64,000 bases of DNA, taken from positions 58,541 through 122,540 of the forward strand of contig CAWHBI010000029.1 in the NCBI GenBank assembly GCA_963827545.1, written 5' to 3'. Positions 34,505 to 43,592 of this stretch are shown one piece after another. Below the pieces are notes generated by a model. It was not told where the DNA came from, searched no databases, and saw only the letters and a list, made by a program, of their open reading frames with translations. A program made the position numbers and the translations under genes. How positions within the stretch are numbered: position 1 is the first letter of the stretch; each line of letters starts with the position of its first letter. This stretch comes from AWTP1-13 sp963827545 (GTDB lineage: Bacteria > Pseudomonadota > Alphaproteobacteria > Rhizobiales > Hyphomicrobiaceae).

Positions 34505-35062
34505 GTGTGCGCAGCACCCAACACGTACGTAGCGCGCGGCGAGGTCCGAAAGGCCAGAGGAAACAGCGCTCAGACTAAAGGGCACCCTGAGACACTTGGG
34601 CCGGAGGCCGCCCGCGCGCTCATCGCCCACGCTACGTACTACCGGTGGCGCAACGAGTACGGCGGGCTGAAGTCGGACCAGGTGAAGCGGCTGAAGGACC
34701 TGGAGACCGAGAATGCCCGGCTCAGGAAAGCAATCTCGGACCTGACGCTGGATAAGCTGATCCTGCAAGAGGCGGCGCGGGGAAATTACTGAGCCCTGCG
34801 CGTCGGTGTGCCTGTGTCGAGCATGTCCGTCGTGTTGTTGGCGCTCCGAGCGTCGCGCCTGCGCGGCGCTCGGGCAGCATCGCTCGACGCAACGCAAGCT
34901 GCCAGGGCCGCGACGACGAGGAGCGGCCGACGGCCGACATCATCGAGCTCGCCCGACAATACGGCCGCTATGGCTACCGCAAGATTGCAGCTCTGCTGCG
35001 TCACGCGGGCTGGTTGGTGAACGACAAGCGGGTTGAGCGGACCTGGCGACGCGAGGGCTGAG
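34505..35062 (+). pseudogene. IS3-family transposase remnants (OrfA and start of OrfB)
   Basis: OrfA: ATYYRWRNEYGGLKSDQVKR and LKDLETENARLRKAISDLTL, the helix-turn-helix end and leucine zipper of IS3 OrfA; its N-terminus is degraded. OrfB begins after the OrfA stop and contains RPTADIIELARQYGRYGYRK and LLRHAGWLVNDKRVERTWRR, the HTH_21 region of the integrase subunit. It stops at 35060 where the inverted-repeat module begins. The DDE domain is missing. Confidence 0.8.
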
Positions 35063-35079
35063 GGTGCCGAAGAAGCGGC

Positions 35080-35525
35080 ATGTCCGATCCGCTTATCATC
35101 CAAACGCTCAAGGAGAAGCGCGCGAGATCAGCGGTGTCATCGCGGCCTACCAGGCCAAGATCGCCCAAGCCCGGCACGACCTTGCACACATCAACGCTGC
35201 GATCAGTCTGGTCGAGGGCGGCGAGCAGGAACGCGCGGCTTCTTCAAGAAAGGCGAGATCGCCGACATCTGCTTGCGCCATTTGAAGGCAGACGGCGAGC
35301 TCGACACGCGCCAGTTGGCCGAGCGCGTCATGTGCGAGCGCAAGCTCGAGGTGTCGGATACGCCGCTGCGCAACTCGGTTGTCTTCAAAAGTTGTCCAGT
35401 CTCTGCGCCATGCCGAGCGGCGCAGACTTGTCACCATGATCGAGAAACGGAAGGGTATCTGCGTCTGGTCAGCAGCCGGCGGGCTCACGCTGCGCGTTGC
35501 CAATACCCGCTCCAGGTCTCGCTGA
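35080..35525 (+). pseudogene. hypothetical protein, frame-disrupted (left copy)
   Basis: MSDPLIIQTLKEKRA, then in the next frame EISGVIAAYQAKIAQARHDL and AHINAAISLVEGGEQ, later FFKKGEIADICLRHLKADGE and TRQLAERVMCERKLE. The C-terminus is VWSAAGGLTLRVANTRSRSR. It resembles small coiled-coil proteins common near rhizobial mobile elements, with an HTH-like second half. The same early frame change occurs in the right copy, so it predates the duplication. Confidence 0.55.
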
Positions 35526-35839
35526 CCGGCGACCCCAAGACGCTTCGCATTAGCCGATCTGCGAGCTCGCCGTTGCTCCGCCAGCGATGATCTTCGAGCC
35601 AGCCGGCATGTGCGGCATAGGCATCGAGCTTGGTGGCTTCGACGCGATGATGCTGGCCGCGGATTATTCGCCTCAGCCGCGCGAAGTAGCTTTCTGCAAG
35701 ATTGGTATGAGCACCGTCAAGGCTGTAGGCCTCGGAATGATCAATCCGTTCCATCGTGAAGGAGGAGGCGAGCACGTCCCAGTGCCGGACATCGTCGACG
35801 ATGCGTTCTCGTGCGAAGGCAATGCCATCCGATTCCAGG
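35080..35839 (+). repeat. left copy of a 760-bp inverted module
   Basis: The segment is about 95 percent identical by eye to the reverse complement of 47311-48069. It carries a small hypothetical gene and the 3' part of an IS1595-type transposase gene. The two copies face each other across the polysaccharide genes. Confidence 0.8.
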
Positions 35840-35955
35840 GCGGCGACCACGCTGCCCTCCTTCGCCCGGCCGCCGCGAGGAGGCCGCGATCGCCGAGGAG
35901 GCGGCGGTCGTTGTTTCCTCCGCGGCACCCCTGTCCTTACCCCGGATTTACCAGT
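35485..35955 (-). pseudogene. IS1595-family transposase 3' part (left copy)
   Basis: The minus-strand frame contains MERIDHSEAYSLDGAHTNLA, then ESYFARLRRIIRGQHHRVEA and HRWRSNGELADRLMRSVL, the C-terminal half of an IS1595 (ISXO2-like) DDE domain. It is identical to the right copy up to 35839. Beyond that the sequence becomes unrelated and arginine/proline-rich, so the gene has lost its N-terminal half. Confidence 0.7.
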
Positions 35956-36429
35956 GTGACTCCCGGCCGCCACTTCGAGTACTAATAATACGTTTTCAGT
36001 CACAAACACGGAGCGGAACTGCTTTGGCCGGTACTTTTGGATCCGCGGTGGCACAGGAGTCTTCACTAATAACATTGTCAATGACGCATCCAACCCACGC
36101 GCATGTGGTTGTTTGCTATTGGGGACAATACGTCACCTCGCTCCTACCCAATGCCGATGCAGCCAGGATGGGGCTATGGCACTGCCGACATTCTTGAGCC
36201 CGTATATGATTGGAATGATACTGGTGCACAAGCCTATACATTCGGATTCCAAAACGGCTGGGATGCCATCGTGAAGGTAAACCGTGAGGTGTACGTGAAT
36301 AGCGGCGCCAAGCCCGGCTATGCCACGGACACCTATCCTCACCCGGCGCGCGCTGAACTGGGCTTCGGTGGTAGCACTCCACCTCCTCCTCCTCCCGCAT
36401 CCACCCCCACGGTTGGTGGAGCTCCATGA
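35945..36429 (+). pseudogene. beta-helix surface protein fragment
   Basis: Across several frames the text reads TSVTPGRHFEYYNNTFSVT, GRYFWIRGGTGVFTNNIVND and then, in an open frame from 36120, GDNTSPRSYPMPMQPGWGYG. This is followed by VNREVYVNSGAKPGYATDTY and PHPARAELG. Each block aligns with the beta-helix part of the gene at 61155-63902 (for example GDNTSPSSYPQQRQPGWGHN). It is a paralogue remnant ending in a proline-rich linker. At least one early stop codon and several frame changes are present. Confidence 0.75.
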
Positions 36430-36505
36430 GAGCGTGACCGATTGACCAGAGGTGATGGATGAGGGAGAAGCCGAGAGAGAGACGCCGCCTCCGATAACGT
36501 ACTGG
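36410..36505 (-). pseudogene. Ig-like (PKD-type) repeat fragment
   Basis: The minus strand encodes GGGVSLSASPSSITSGQSVT, then LSWSSTN, the start of the bacterial Ig-like repeats that decorate secreted sugar dehydrogenases and beta-helix proteins. Only one strand pair survives. It runs in frame into the glycosyltransferase fragment to its right, a chance fusion of remnants. Confidence 0.55.
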
Positions 36506-36519
36506 TCTATTGCACAAGT

Positions 36520-36669
36520 GATTGGAGATTCGGGACCGGCGTTGACACTCCGCAAGAGCTCCGCTATGCGCTCGATCTTGGGGTTTCCGGCCAAGGCAAG
36601 ATTTTGCAAAGTCGGCCGACGGTCAATGAGCCCGGGTCCTTGGTAAGGAGCAACGTAGGCTATTCTCAT
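36520..36669 (-). pseudogene. GT4 glycosyltransferase N-terminal fragment
   Basis: MRIAYVAPYQGPGLIDRRPT followed by LQNLALAGNPKIERIAELLR is the first beta-alpha unit of a GT-B family 4 glycosyltransferase. It ends after about 45 codons. It points away from the plus-strand polysaccharide operon. Confidence 0.65.
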
Positions 36670-36833
36670 CGCGGAGTGGTCGTGTTAGTGAACCCTGAGG
36701 CTCGAGGCCGGGTGGCGTGCGAGCCTCTTATGTCGAGGAATTCTACGGTGCGTATTGCGGCCATCAAGCATTCTTTCCTCCGCCGAACTAAACGAGGTTT
36801 GCATTGTTGTAGGCACGGAAACCGATGAGTTAA

Positions 36834-38354
36834 TCGGACAAGTCCTCGCAATTTTTCACCGATACCATTCGCGGAGATCTGCGCAAGAGATCGGTTCGCG
36901 GAGCGACCGCGCTTGCGCTCGGCGCAGGCGGCGAGATCGTCGTCCGGCTGGTCTGGATCGTTATCCTGGCCAGACTTCTGCTGCCCGAGGATTTCGGACT
37001 TATCGGGATCGTTACGGCCCTGGTAGCGATTGGCGGCATATTCAACGGGCTCGGACTATCGACAGCGACCGTCCAGCGTCTCGAGATCAATCACAGGCAG
37101 GTCACCAATCTGTTCTGGATAAATCTGGCAATAGGCGTAGGCCTGACGACGCTCTTTTGCCTGCTCTCTCCCCTAATCGCGGCGTTCTACGAGGATCGCC
37201 GCCTCGCGCCCATCATATTGGTGATATCGACGACCTTTCTTTGGGGAAGCTGCGCCGTGCAGCACGAGGCGCTGCTGATTCGGCAGATGCAGCAGGTCCA
37301 AACAGCGAGCATTCGGTTGACAGCGAGTTTTCTGAGCGTCGTGGTTGCGATCATCTTGGCTGCGATGAACTTCGGATACTGGGCCTTGGTGTGGCAGGAA
37401 GTCGTCCGGGCGTTCTTGGTGGCGCTGGGCGTCTGGCTGGCTTGTCCGTGGCGCCCCGGGCTTCCCTATCGCACCGAGGACGTTCGCAGCTTCGTCCGCT
37501 TCGGTGTCGACTTGACGCTCACTCAGCTTCTTTACGTGGTAACGAGCAACGTGGACCGGCTGATCGTGGGCAAGCTCTTCGGAGCAAGCGCGCTGGGACT
37601 GTATAGACAGGCCCAGCAGCTGATCATGGTACCCGTCGAACAGTTAAATCAGCCGGCCGCAAGCGTCGCGCAACCCGGTCTCAGCATCCTCCAGAGAGAC
37701 CCGGAAAGGTATCGGAGATACTACGAGAAGATCGTCTTTCTGATCGGCTTGGGCACGATGCCCGTTAGCGCTTTTGCGACGGTGTACGCTGCCGAGATCA
37801 CGAGCGTGGTTCTCGGCCCGAAGTGGACGGAAGCCGCTCCGTTCATCGCGATATTCGCAGCTGCCACGTTCGTTAGACCCGTCCTGGGCTCGGCAAGTCT
37901 GGTTTTGATCACGCGCGGGAAATCCCGACGCCTCCTTGCCATGACGACCCTCAGCAACTTGACGCTGCTCGCTCTCCTCGTCGTGGGCGTCGCTGGAGGC
38001 CCGGAAGGTGTCGCATTCGCCCAACTCGCCACACCGTCGCTTCTCTTGCTACCGAATTTGTTCATCTGCTTCGCGGGGAGTCCCGTGAGTGTCGGGGCGT
38101 TCTTCCGCGCTATTCGCACGCCCGTTGCCGCAAGCACGGTCATGATAGTAGGGCTGATGGCGTTTCGCACGATGCTGCCGGAGTACGACGGCCTTCTCGC
38201 TCTGTGCTACGGTCTGGGTGTCGGCGCGCTGCTGTACATCGCGACCTGTCTGATGCTGCCTGGAGGCCGGGCCGAGCTGACCGGCATGCTTGCCGATCTT
38301 GCGGCATCGATGCCCAGCGCGCCGCTGCGAGCCTGGAAGAAAAATCCCCACTAG
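36834..38354 (+). CDS. wzx: Wzx-type oligosaccharide flippase (start codon unclear)
   Basis: About 506 residues with twelve or more membrane helices and the Polysacc_synt_3/MATE-like pattern: LGAGGEIVVRLVWIVILARL, LLPEDFGLIGIVTALVAIGG, and VTSNVDRLIVGKLFGASALG. It would flip the undecaprenyl-linked repeat unit across the inner membrane. An ATG at 36825 is followed by AGT and then TAA, so codon 3 is a stop. From there to FFTDTIRGDLRKRSVRG no usual start codon exists. Either the gene has a nonsense mutation, the TAA is a sequence error, or a non-standard start is used. Confidence 0.8.
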   Translation, partial: SDKSSQFFTDTIRGDLRKRSVRGATALALGAGGEIVVRLVWIVILARLLLPEDFGLIGIVTALVAIGGIFNGLGLSTATVQRLEINHRQVTNLFWINLAIGVGLTTLFCLLSPLIAAFYEDRRLAPIILVISTTFLWGSCAVQHEALLIRQMQQVQTASIRLTASFLSVVVAIILAAMNFGYWALVWQEVVRAFLVALGVWLACPWRPGLPYRTEDVRSFVRFGVDLTLTQLLYVVTSNVDRLIVGKLFGASALGLYRQAQQLIMVPVEQLNQPAASVAQPGLSILQRDPERYRRYYEKIVFLIGLGTMPVSAFATVYAAEITSVVLGPKWTEAAPFIAIFAAATFVRPVLGSASLVLITRGKSRRLLAMTTLSNLTLLALLVVGVAGGPEGVAFAQLATPSLLLLPNLFICFAGSPVSVGAFFRAIRTPVAASTVMIVGLMAFRTMLPEYDGLLALCYGLGVGALLYIATCLMLPGGRAELTGMLADLAASMPSAPLRAWKKNPH

Positions 38355-38449
38355 CGTGCGGGGATGATATGTAGCAACCCTGAAAGCAATCCAGGCCTAT
38401 GATGAAACGAGGGAGGAAGGATACGGAGGGGGCAAGATGGGAGGTGCCC

Positions 38450-39106
38450 ATGGCGATCTTCAACTCAAGACTTCTGCGGCAGAGACGCGGGAAGGAGTTG
38501 CGCGATCGCGCTCGCTCCATGGTGCGCACGTCGCGCAACGCGCTGATGCGGACGCTGGCCCGGTCCGACTACCCACGGTGGACGTCGGAAGAGGGTCTGG
38601 AACAATGGTGGAGCGAACGGACGGACATGATCGTCCAGCTCGTTCCACGAGGTTCACGGGTGATCGAATTTGGTGCCGGCCGGCGGTACCTTGAGCAGCT
38701 TCTGCCGGATTGCACGTATACCGCACTCGATCTCGTGGATCGCGGACCGGGCACGATCGTTTGTGATCTCAACCACCGCCCGTTGCCGGATCTGCGCGAC
38801 CGCGCGTTCGAGGTCGCGGTGTTCGCGGGCGTTCTGGAATACATCAAGGACGTGCCATCATTGATCTCGTGGCTCAGCTCGATCGGAATTGCCACGGCGA
38901 TTGTCTCGTTCGATCCGATGCCCGAGCAACCCAACCTCAGGGGTCGCGTCAGGGAGCAACTCCGTCGCCTTCATTTTGGCTACATGTGCAACATGACCGA
39001 GAAAGAGCTGATTCGTTGCTTCGAGGAGCACATGCCGCACATGCTATGCGTCGAGAAGCGTCCGTGGATGCACCAGGTAATCCTTCGATTTGAGAAGCGG
39101 CCTTAA
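38450..39106 (+). CDS. class I SAM-dependent methyltransferase of the polysaccharide locus
   Basis: 218 residues from the ATG at 38450, chosen because GGGAGG stands six bases upstream (an ATG at 38399 is in frame). Motif I is SRVIEFGAGRRYLEQLL, motif II CTYTALDLVDRG, and motif III VAVFAGVLEYIKDVPSLI. It may methylate a sugar of the repeat unit. It overlaps the pyruvyltransferase gene by one base (TAATG). Confidence 0.72.
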   Translation: MAIFNSRLLRQRRGKELRDRARSMVRTSRNALMRTLARSDYPRWTSEEGLEQWWSERTDMIVQLVPRGSRVIEFGAGRRYLEQLLPDCTYTALDLVDRGPGTIVCDLNHRPLPDLRDRAFEVAVFAGVLEYIKDVPSLISWLSSIGIATAIVSFDPMPEQPNLRGRVREQLRRLHFGYMCNMTEKELIRCFEEHMPHMLCVEKRPWMHQVILRFEKRP

Positions 39107-40284
39107 TGCGCATCGTTGCTCCGTTCGGTTTCTATGGTTGGGGCAACGTCGGTGACGAAGCTACACTGAACGGCTTCGCGCGCCTGCTCGCCGCCACCGG
39201 CGTGCGCGCGCAGGCGTGGATCGGCAGCCGCAGTCCGGCGCACACGGCGCGGGTCGAACCGGGGTTTCGCTACTTCGATGTCTCCCGACGGGACCCCCGT
39301 CGATGGTGGGCAAAGCTGCGAGCGTCGGTCCATGCCGTCGTGGGCGGCACCCCGATTCAGGACGTGCTGGGAGACTGGCCGTTGCGCGACCTCGTGCCTC
39401 TGGTGCGCTCGATCGACCGTTGGAAGGTTCCCTTTGTCTTCATGGGTGTTGGAATCGAAAATCTTCGGCGCGATGAATCGCGGCGACTCGTCGTCTCCGA
39501 GATCGCGCCGCGAGTGCACCGGTGGAGTGTGCGTTCCGACCGCGACCGGCAGCGGCTCGAGCAATGGGGTGTCGCACCCGAGGCGATCACGGTCGCGGCG
39601 GACTTGGCCTGGTTGATCGAGCCGGTGACGGTCGACTTCGGACGTTCCCGACTGCTCAGTCTCGGTATCGGCCTCGATCGCCCGCTGATCGGCGTCAACC
39701 TGGTGAACGAGAACGATTGCTTCGATCGCGATCCCAGGATGGTCGATGCGCTGGCCCAGGGACTGGACATGCTCATCGATCAGTTGGATGCTCGGCTGAT
39801 CTTTCTCGCGAACGAGGTGCGCGACGGCCCCTCCTTTGACAAGGCGGCCGCGGCAAAGGTCTTCGGCCGCATGCGGCTAAGCGATCGGGCCGTAATGGGG
39901 CCCGGAGAGTATTTCTCGCCTCGCGAAATGATGTCGATCGTCGCGAACTGCGCGCTCACGATCAGCATGCGATATCACTTCTGTACGTTCAGCGCGCTGC
40001 AGGGGGTGCCGTTCATCGCGATCGAGCGATCGACCAAGGTATCCGATCTGTGCTGGGACCTCGATTGGCGCGCAAGAGTGCTGCCGGAGGAACTCGATGC
40101 GCGCGGGATCGCGTCGCACGGAGAGCGATTGATGGAGACCGGGACGGCGGCCGGCGAGCAACTTCGGCAGCTCGTCCAGAGGATGAAAGCAAGAGCATTC
40201 CTCAACGTTGCTGCGTTGACGACCGAGGAGCGATCGGTGGCCCAGCCCCGTGGCGCCGAATCCCAAGTTTCCGAAAGATCATGA
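39106..40284 (+). CDS. polysaccharide pyruvyltransferase family protein
   Basis: 392 residues. MRIVAPFGFYGWGNVGDEAT is the glycine-rich start of the PS_pyruv_trans family. VFMGVGIENLRRDESRRLVV and the C-terminal SMRYHFCTFSALQGVPFIAI (the R-x-H motif near the active site) confirm it. Such enzymes move pyruvate from phosphoenolpyruvate to a sugar as a ketal, adding negative charge. Tight overlaps on both sides place it in the operon. The last 30 residues are variable. Confidence 0.85.
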   Translation: MRIVAPFGFYGWGNVGDEATLNGFARLLAATGVRAQAWIGSRSPAHTARVEPGFRYFDVSRRDPRRWWAKLRASVHAVVGGTPIQDVLGDWPLRDLVPLVRSIDRWKVPFVFMGVGIENLRRDESRRLVVSEIAPRVHRWSVRSDRDRQRLEQWGVAPEAITVAADLAWLIEPVTVDFGRSRLLSLGIGLDRPLIGVNLVNENDCFDRDPRMVDALAQGLDMLIDQLDARLIFLANEVRDGPSFDKAAAAKVFGRMRLSDRAVMGPGEYFSPREMMSIVANCALTISMRYHFCTFSALQGVPFIAIERSTKVSDLCWDLDWRARVLPEELDARGIASHGERLMETGTAAGEQLRQLVQRMKARAFLNVAALTTEERSVAQPRGAESQVSERS

Positions 40285-41690
40285 CCGACACACCCCACAA
40301 GATTCGGATCGCGATCCATATCGACGTGACACCCGGAATCGCAGGCGGCACTGCCCAATCGACCCAAGGTCTCGTTAGCTCCTTGGGACAATTGGATGGC
40401 CCGGAAGAGTACTTGTTAGCGGCGCAGACGCCCGAGCAGGGTGAGTGGATCGACCAGTATCGAGGCCCCAACCAGGAGGTCGTCGTCCGGCACTCGAAGC
40501 GCCGTTGGCAGAGACCGAGCGGCCCCGGTGATCTGAACAGAGGCCGCAGCCGGATCAAATCTGCACTCAAGCCGTGGGTCGAAGAGGTCCGCCGGTTGGT
40601 GGGCCGGTTGATGCCTCAGTCGCCACGGGTCGACCTCTCGGACGGCTATTACGAGGGCCTGGGCTGCGACGTGCTGCACTTTCCCACGCAGCCTTTCGTG
40701 CTTTGCGCGATCCCGACCATTTACAACCCGCACGACCTGCAGCACCTGCACTATCCACAGTTCTGGACGGCTGAGGAGCTCGCCCGGCGGGAGACCGTCT
40801 ACCGTGCGGCATGTCAATTCTCGAACACGGTCGTGGTAGGGTCGAACTGGATCAAGCAGGACGTTGTCCGTCAGTACGCGCTGCATCCGGACAAGGTGCA
40901 GATCATACCGTGGGCACCGCCGACCGTGCAATATCGGCCGATCGAGGACGCACAGATCGACGAGACGAGGCGAAGGCTCGCGCTGCCGGAGACCTATGCT
41001 CTATACCCGGCCGTTACTTGGCCCCACAAAAATCACCTTCGCCTGTTTGATGCGCTGGCGGAGCTTCGCGATCGTCGTGGGCTGGTCGTCAACCTCGTCT
41101 GCACCGGCGCACGGTTTGAAGGCTACTGGCCGCAAATCGAGCGACGCCTGACAGCCCTCAATCTCGCTTCGCAAGTGCGATTTCTCGGGTTCCTGCCGGA
41201 GGCGGACTTACGCGCGGTATACCGCCTAGCGCAGTTCCTCGTGCTGCCCACCCTCTTCGAAGCGGATAGCTGCCCGGTCTACGAAGCCTGGTACGAAGGC
41301 GTTCCAGTCGCGAGTTCGAACCACTCGGCCATGCCCGACCAAGTGGGGGATGCTGGGTTGCTGTTCGATGCGATGAGCGCTGCGGACATCGCGGACGCTC
41401 TCCAGAGAATGGTCACGGACCAACCGCTCCGGCGCGACCTCGTGAGTCGTGGCTACCGGAGGGTCAAGGATTTCGACTGGGCTCGGACGGCCAAGGCCTA
41501 TCGGGCAGTCTATCGTCGCGCAGCCGGCGTTGCGCTCGACGAGGAGGACCAGTGGCTGCTGTCCTGGGACTGGATGCGAGAACCAAACAAGCCCCTCGGG
41601 CGTTTTGTCACTGCACAGGGAGGTTGCGCGCAACATTATGAACAGCACCACGAAACTTATCCCGCTTTCCTTCCCTTCGATAGGCGATAG
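40281..41690 (+). CDS. GT4-family glycosyltransferase
   Basis: 469 residues beginning MTDTPHKIRIAIHIDVTPGI; its ATG overlaps the preceding stop (ATGA). The second Rossmann domain has YALYPAVTWPHKNHLRLFDA, VRFLGFLPEADLRAVYRLAQ and the donor-binding EADSCPVYEAWYEGVPVASS with its E-x7-E spacing. It should add a nucleotide-sugar to the growing lipid-linked repeat unit at the inner membrane face. The C-terminus overlaps the aminotransferase gene by 53 bases. Confidence 0.88.
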   Translation: MTDTPHKIRIAIHIDVTPGIAGGTAQSTQGLVSSLGQLDGPEEYLLAAQTPEQGEWIDQYRGPNQEVVVRHSKRRWQRPSGPGDLNRGRSRIKSALKPWVEEVRRLVGRLMPQSPRVDLSDGYYEGLGCDVLHFPTQPFVLCAIPTIYNPHDLQHLHYPQFWTAEELARRETVYRAACQFSNTVVVGSNWIKQDVVRQYALHPDKVQIIPWAPPTVQYRPIEDAQIDETRRRLALPETYALYPAVTWPHKNHLRLFDALAELRDRRGLVVNLVCTGARFEGYWPQIERRLTALNLASQVRFLGFLPEADLRAVYRLAQFLVLPTLFEADSCPVYEAWYEGVPVASSNHSAMPDQVGDAGLLFDAMSAADIADALQRMVTDQPLRRDLVSRGYRRVKDFDWARTAKAYRAVYRRAAGVALDEEDQWLLSWDWMREPNKPLGRFVTAQGGCAQHYEQHHETYPAFLPFDRR

Positions 41691-42756
41691 GGAACTCGAG
41701 TACGTCGTCGAGTGCGTCAAATCGACGTGGATATCGTCCGCCGGCGCGTATGTCGACCGGTTCGAGCGTGCGTTCGCCGAGGTTTCCGGCACCAAGCACG
41801 CGATCACCTGTTCGAACGGCACGGTTGCGCTGCATCTTGCTCTGGTCGCGCTGGGTCTGCGGCCGGACGACGAGGTGCTCGTGCCGACCCTCACCTTTGT
41901 CGCCGGCGCCAATTCGGTCGTCTATTGCGGCGCCAAGCCCGTGTTCGTGGACGTGGACCGGGAGATCTGGAGCATCGACGCCACCAAGCTCGAGGCGCAG
42001 ATCACGGGCAAGACGCGTGGAATCATCGCCGTTCATCTCCGGGGCCATCCAGCAGACATGGATGCCATCACAGGAATCGCGCGTCGCCATGGGCTCTTTG
42101 TCGTTGAAGACGCCGCGCAGGCTCACGGTGCGCAGGTTCGCGGGAAGCCGGTCGGGTCGCTCGGCGATATCGCGACCTTCAGCTTCTTCGGGAACAAGAT
42201 GATCACGACCGGCGAAGGGGGCATGATCACGACCGACGACGACGAGCTTGCGAAGCAGATCCGATTGCTGAAGAACCAGGGGATGACGAAGGAGCATCGG
42301 TACTGGCATCCAGTCGTCGGTTACAACTATCGTCTCACAAACGTCCAGGCTGCCATCGGCCTCGCGCAGATCGAGCGCCTCAACGACCTTCTTCGGCGTC
42401 ACCGCGAGGTCGCTTCCTGGTACCGGGAGGAGCTAGATGGTGTGCGCGGCCTATCCTGGCAGGAGGAAAAGGAGTGGGCCCGGCACGCCTGGTGGCAGTT
42501 CGTCGTCATTCTCCATGACGAGTTCGGCGCCGAACGGGATGCGGTCATCCAAACGCTGCAAGAGAAAGGTGTCGATGCTCGCCGCCTCTACTATCCGATG
42601 CATCAGCAGCCGATTTACCGGGAAAGTGCGCGGAACCGCGAGTATCCGGTCGCTGATCACCTCGCCGCGCGGGGGATCTGCTTACCCACGTGGAGCGGCC
42701 TGAAACGCGAGGACGTGCAGTACGTCTGCGAGCAGCTGCGGAGCTGCGTGCAGTGA
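41638..42756 (+). CDS. DegT/DnrJ/EryC1/StrS-family sugar aminotransferase
   Basis: 372 residues. The PLP lysine is Lys187 in FSFFGNKMITTGEGGM. HAITCSNGTVALHLALVALG, VVEDAAQAHGA and VGYNYRLTNVQAAIGLAQIE are family hallmarks. The NKMITTGEGG version resembles GDP-perosamine synthases, which transaminate a GDP-4-keto-6-deoxysugar. In this locus a GDP-4-keto-heptose derivative would be the logical substrate, made by the epimerase/dehydratase downstream. The ATG at 41638 is inside the end of the previous gene. Confidence 0.88.
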   Translation: MNSTTKLIPLSFPSIGDRELEYVVECVKSTWISSAGAYVDRFERAFAEVSGTKHAITCSNGTVALHLALVALGLRPDDEVLVPTLTFVAGANSVVYCGAKPVFVDVDREIWSIDATKLEAQITGKTRGIIAVHLRGHPADMDAITGIARRHGLFVVEDAAQAHGAQVRGKPVGSLGDIATFSFFGNKMITTGEGGMITTDDDELAKQIRLLKNQGMTKEHRYWHPVVGYNYRLTNVQAAIGLAQIERLNDLLRRHREVASWYREELDGVRGLSWQEEKEWARHAWWQFVVILHDEFGAERDAVIQTLQEKGVDARRLYYPMHQQPIYRESARNREYPVADHLAARGICLPTWSGLKREDVQYVCEQLRSCVQ

Positions 42757-42872
42757 TGTTATTCCACGTGTGTGACCAGAGTTTACAGATCGCGCGCCAT
42801 CGAGCGCATGTCCTTCGAGGTTTGGGACTCGACGATGGCAACCGCAGGACCGATCGAGTCTGGTGAGGGAAC
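42757..42872. other. short spacer inside the polysaccharide operon
   Basis: 115 bases between the aminotransferase and HddC-like genes. It contains no gene; an internal promoter is possible but not evident. Confidence 0.4.
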
Positions 42873-43592
42873 GTGACCTACCTGTCGAACGTCACGGCGG
42901 TCATCCTTGCAGGGGGACTTGGAACGCGACTGCGGAGTATCGTCTCGGATCGACCCAAGGTTCTGGCCGAAGTCGGCGGACGGCCCTTCATCGAGATCCT
43001 CCTGGATCAGCTCGCCATGGCGGACGTGAGATCGGTCGTACTGTGCACGGGGTATATGGGCAATCAGGTGCAAGACCGGTTGGGTACGCACTACCGGAGA
43101 ATGACCCTGCGGTATTCGTGCGAACCGCAGCCACTCGGGACCGCCGGGGCCCTGCGACTCGCGCTCCCCATGCTGGATTCGGACCCGGTGCTGGTCATGA
43201 ACGGGGACTCCTACTGTGACGCCTCGCTCGAGGCGTTCGCCGACTGGCACGCCGAGCGAAGAGCGCCTGCAACGATCCTGCTTGCTGAGACCGACGACAC
43301 GCGCCGCTATGGGCGGGTACAGCTCGACGACGAATGGCGGGTACTCAGTTTCTCGGAGAAGACCGACGACACGGGTCCGGGGTGGATCAACGCGGGAATC
43401 TACCTGCTGTCGCAGCCCCTGATCGAGCCGATCACCGTCGGGCGCGCCGTGTCGCTCGAGCGAGAAGTCTTTCCCGCTTGGATCGGTCTCGGGCTATCGG
43501 GTTTCCGCAGCGAGGGGCGTCTGTGGGACATCGGCCTCCCGGAGTCCTACGCCCGCGCCGGCGCCGAGCTCGGCTCGAGGATCTCCCGATGA
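42873..43592 (+). CDS. hddC: D-glycero-alpha-D-manno-heptose-1-phosphate guanylyltransferase (HddC-like)
   Basis: 239 residues from a GTG. AVILAGGLGTRLRSIVSDRP is the nucleotidyltransferase signature with the catalytic arginine. VLAEVGGRPFIEILLDQLA and VLVMNGDSYCDASLEAF complete the NTP_transferase fold. The neighbours GmhB, HddA and GmhA indicate that it loads GMP onto heptose 1-phosphate rather than acting on glucose or mannose. The gene overlaps GmhB by four bases (ATGA). Confidence 0.82.
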   Translation: MTYLSNVTAVILAGGLGTRLRSIVSDRPKVLAEVGGRPFIEILLDQLAMADVRSVVLCTGYMGNQVQDRLGTHYRRMTLRYSCEPQPLGTAGALRLALPMLDSDPVLVMNGDSYCDASLEAFADWHAERRAPATILLAETDDTRRYGRVQLDDEWRVLSFSEKTDDTGPGWINAGIYLLSQPLIEPITVGRAVSLEREVFPAWIGLGLSGFRSEGRLWDIGLPESYARAGAELGSRISR

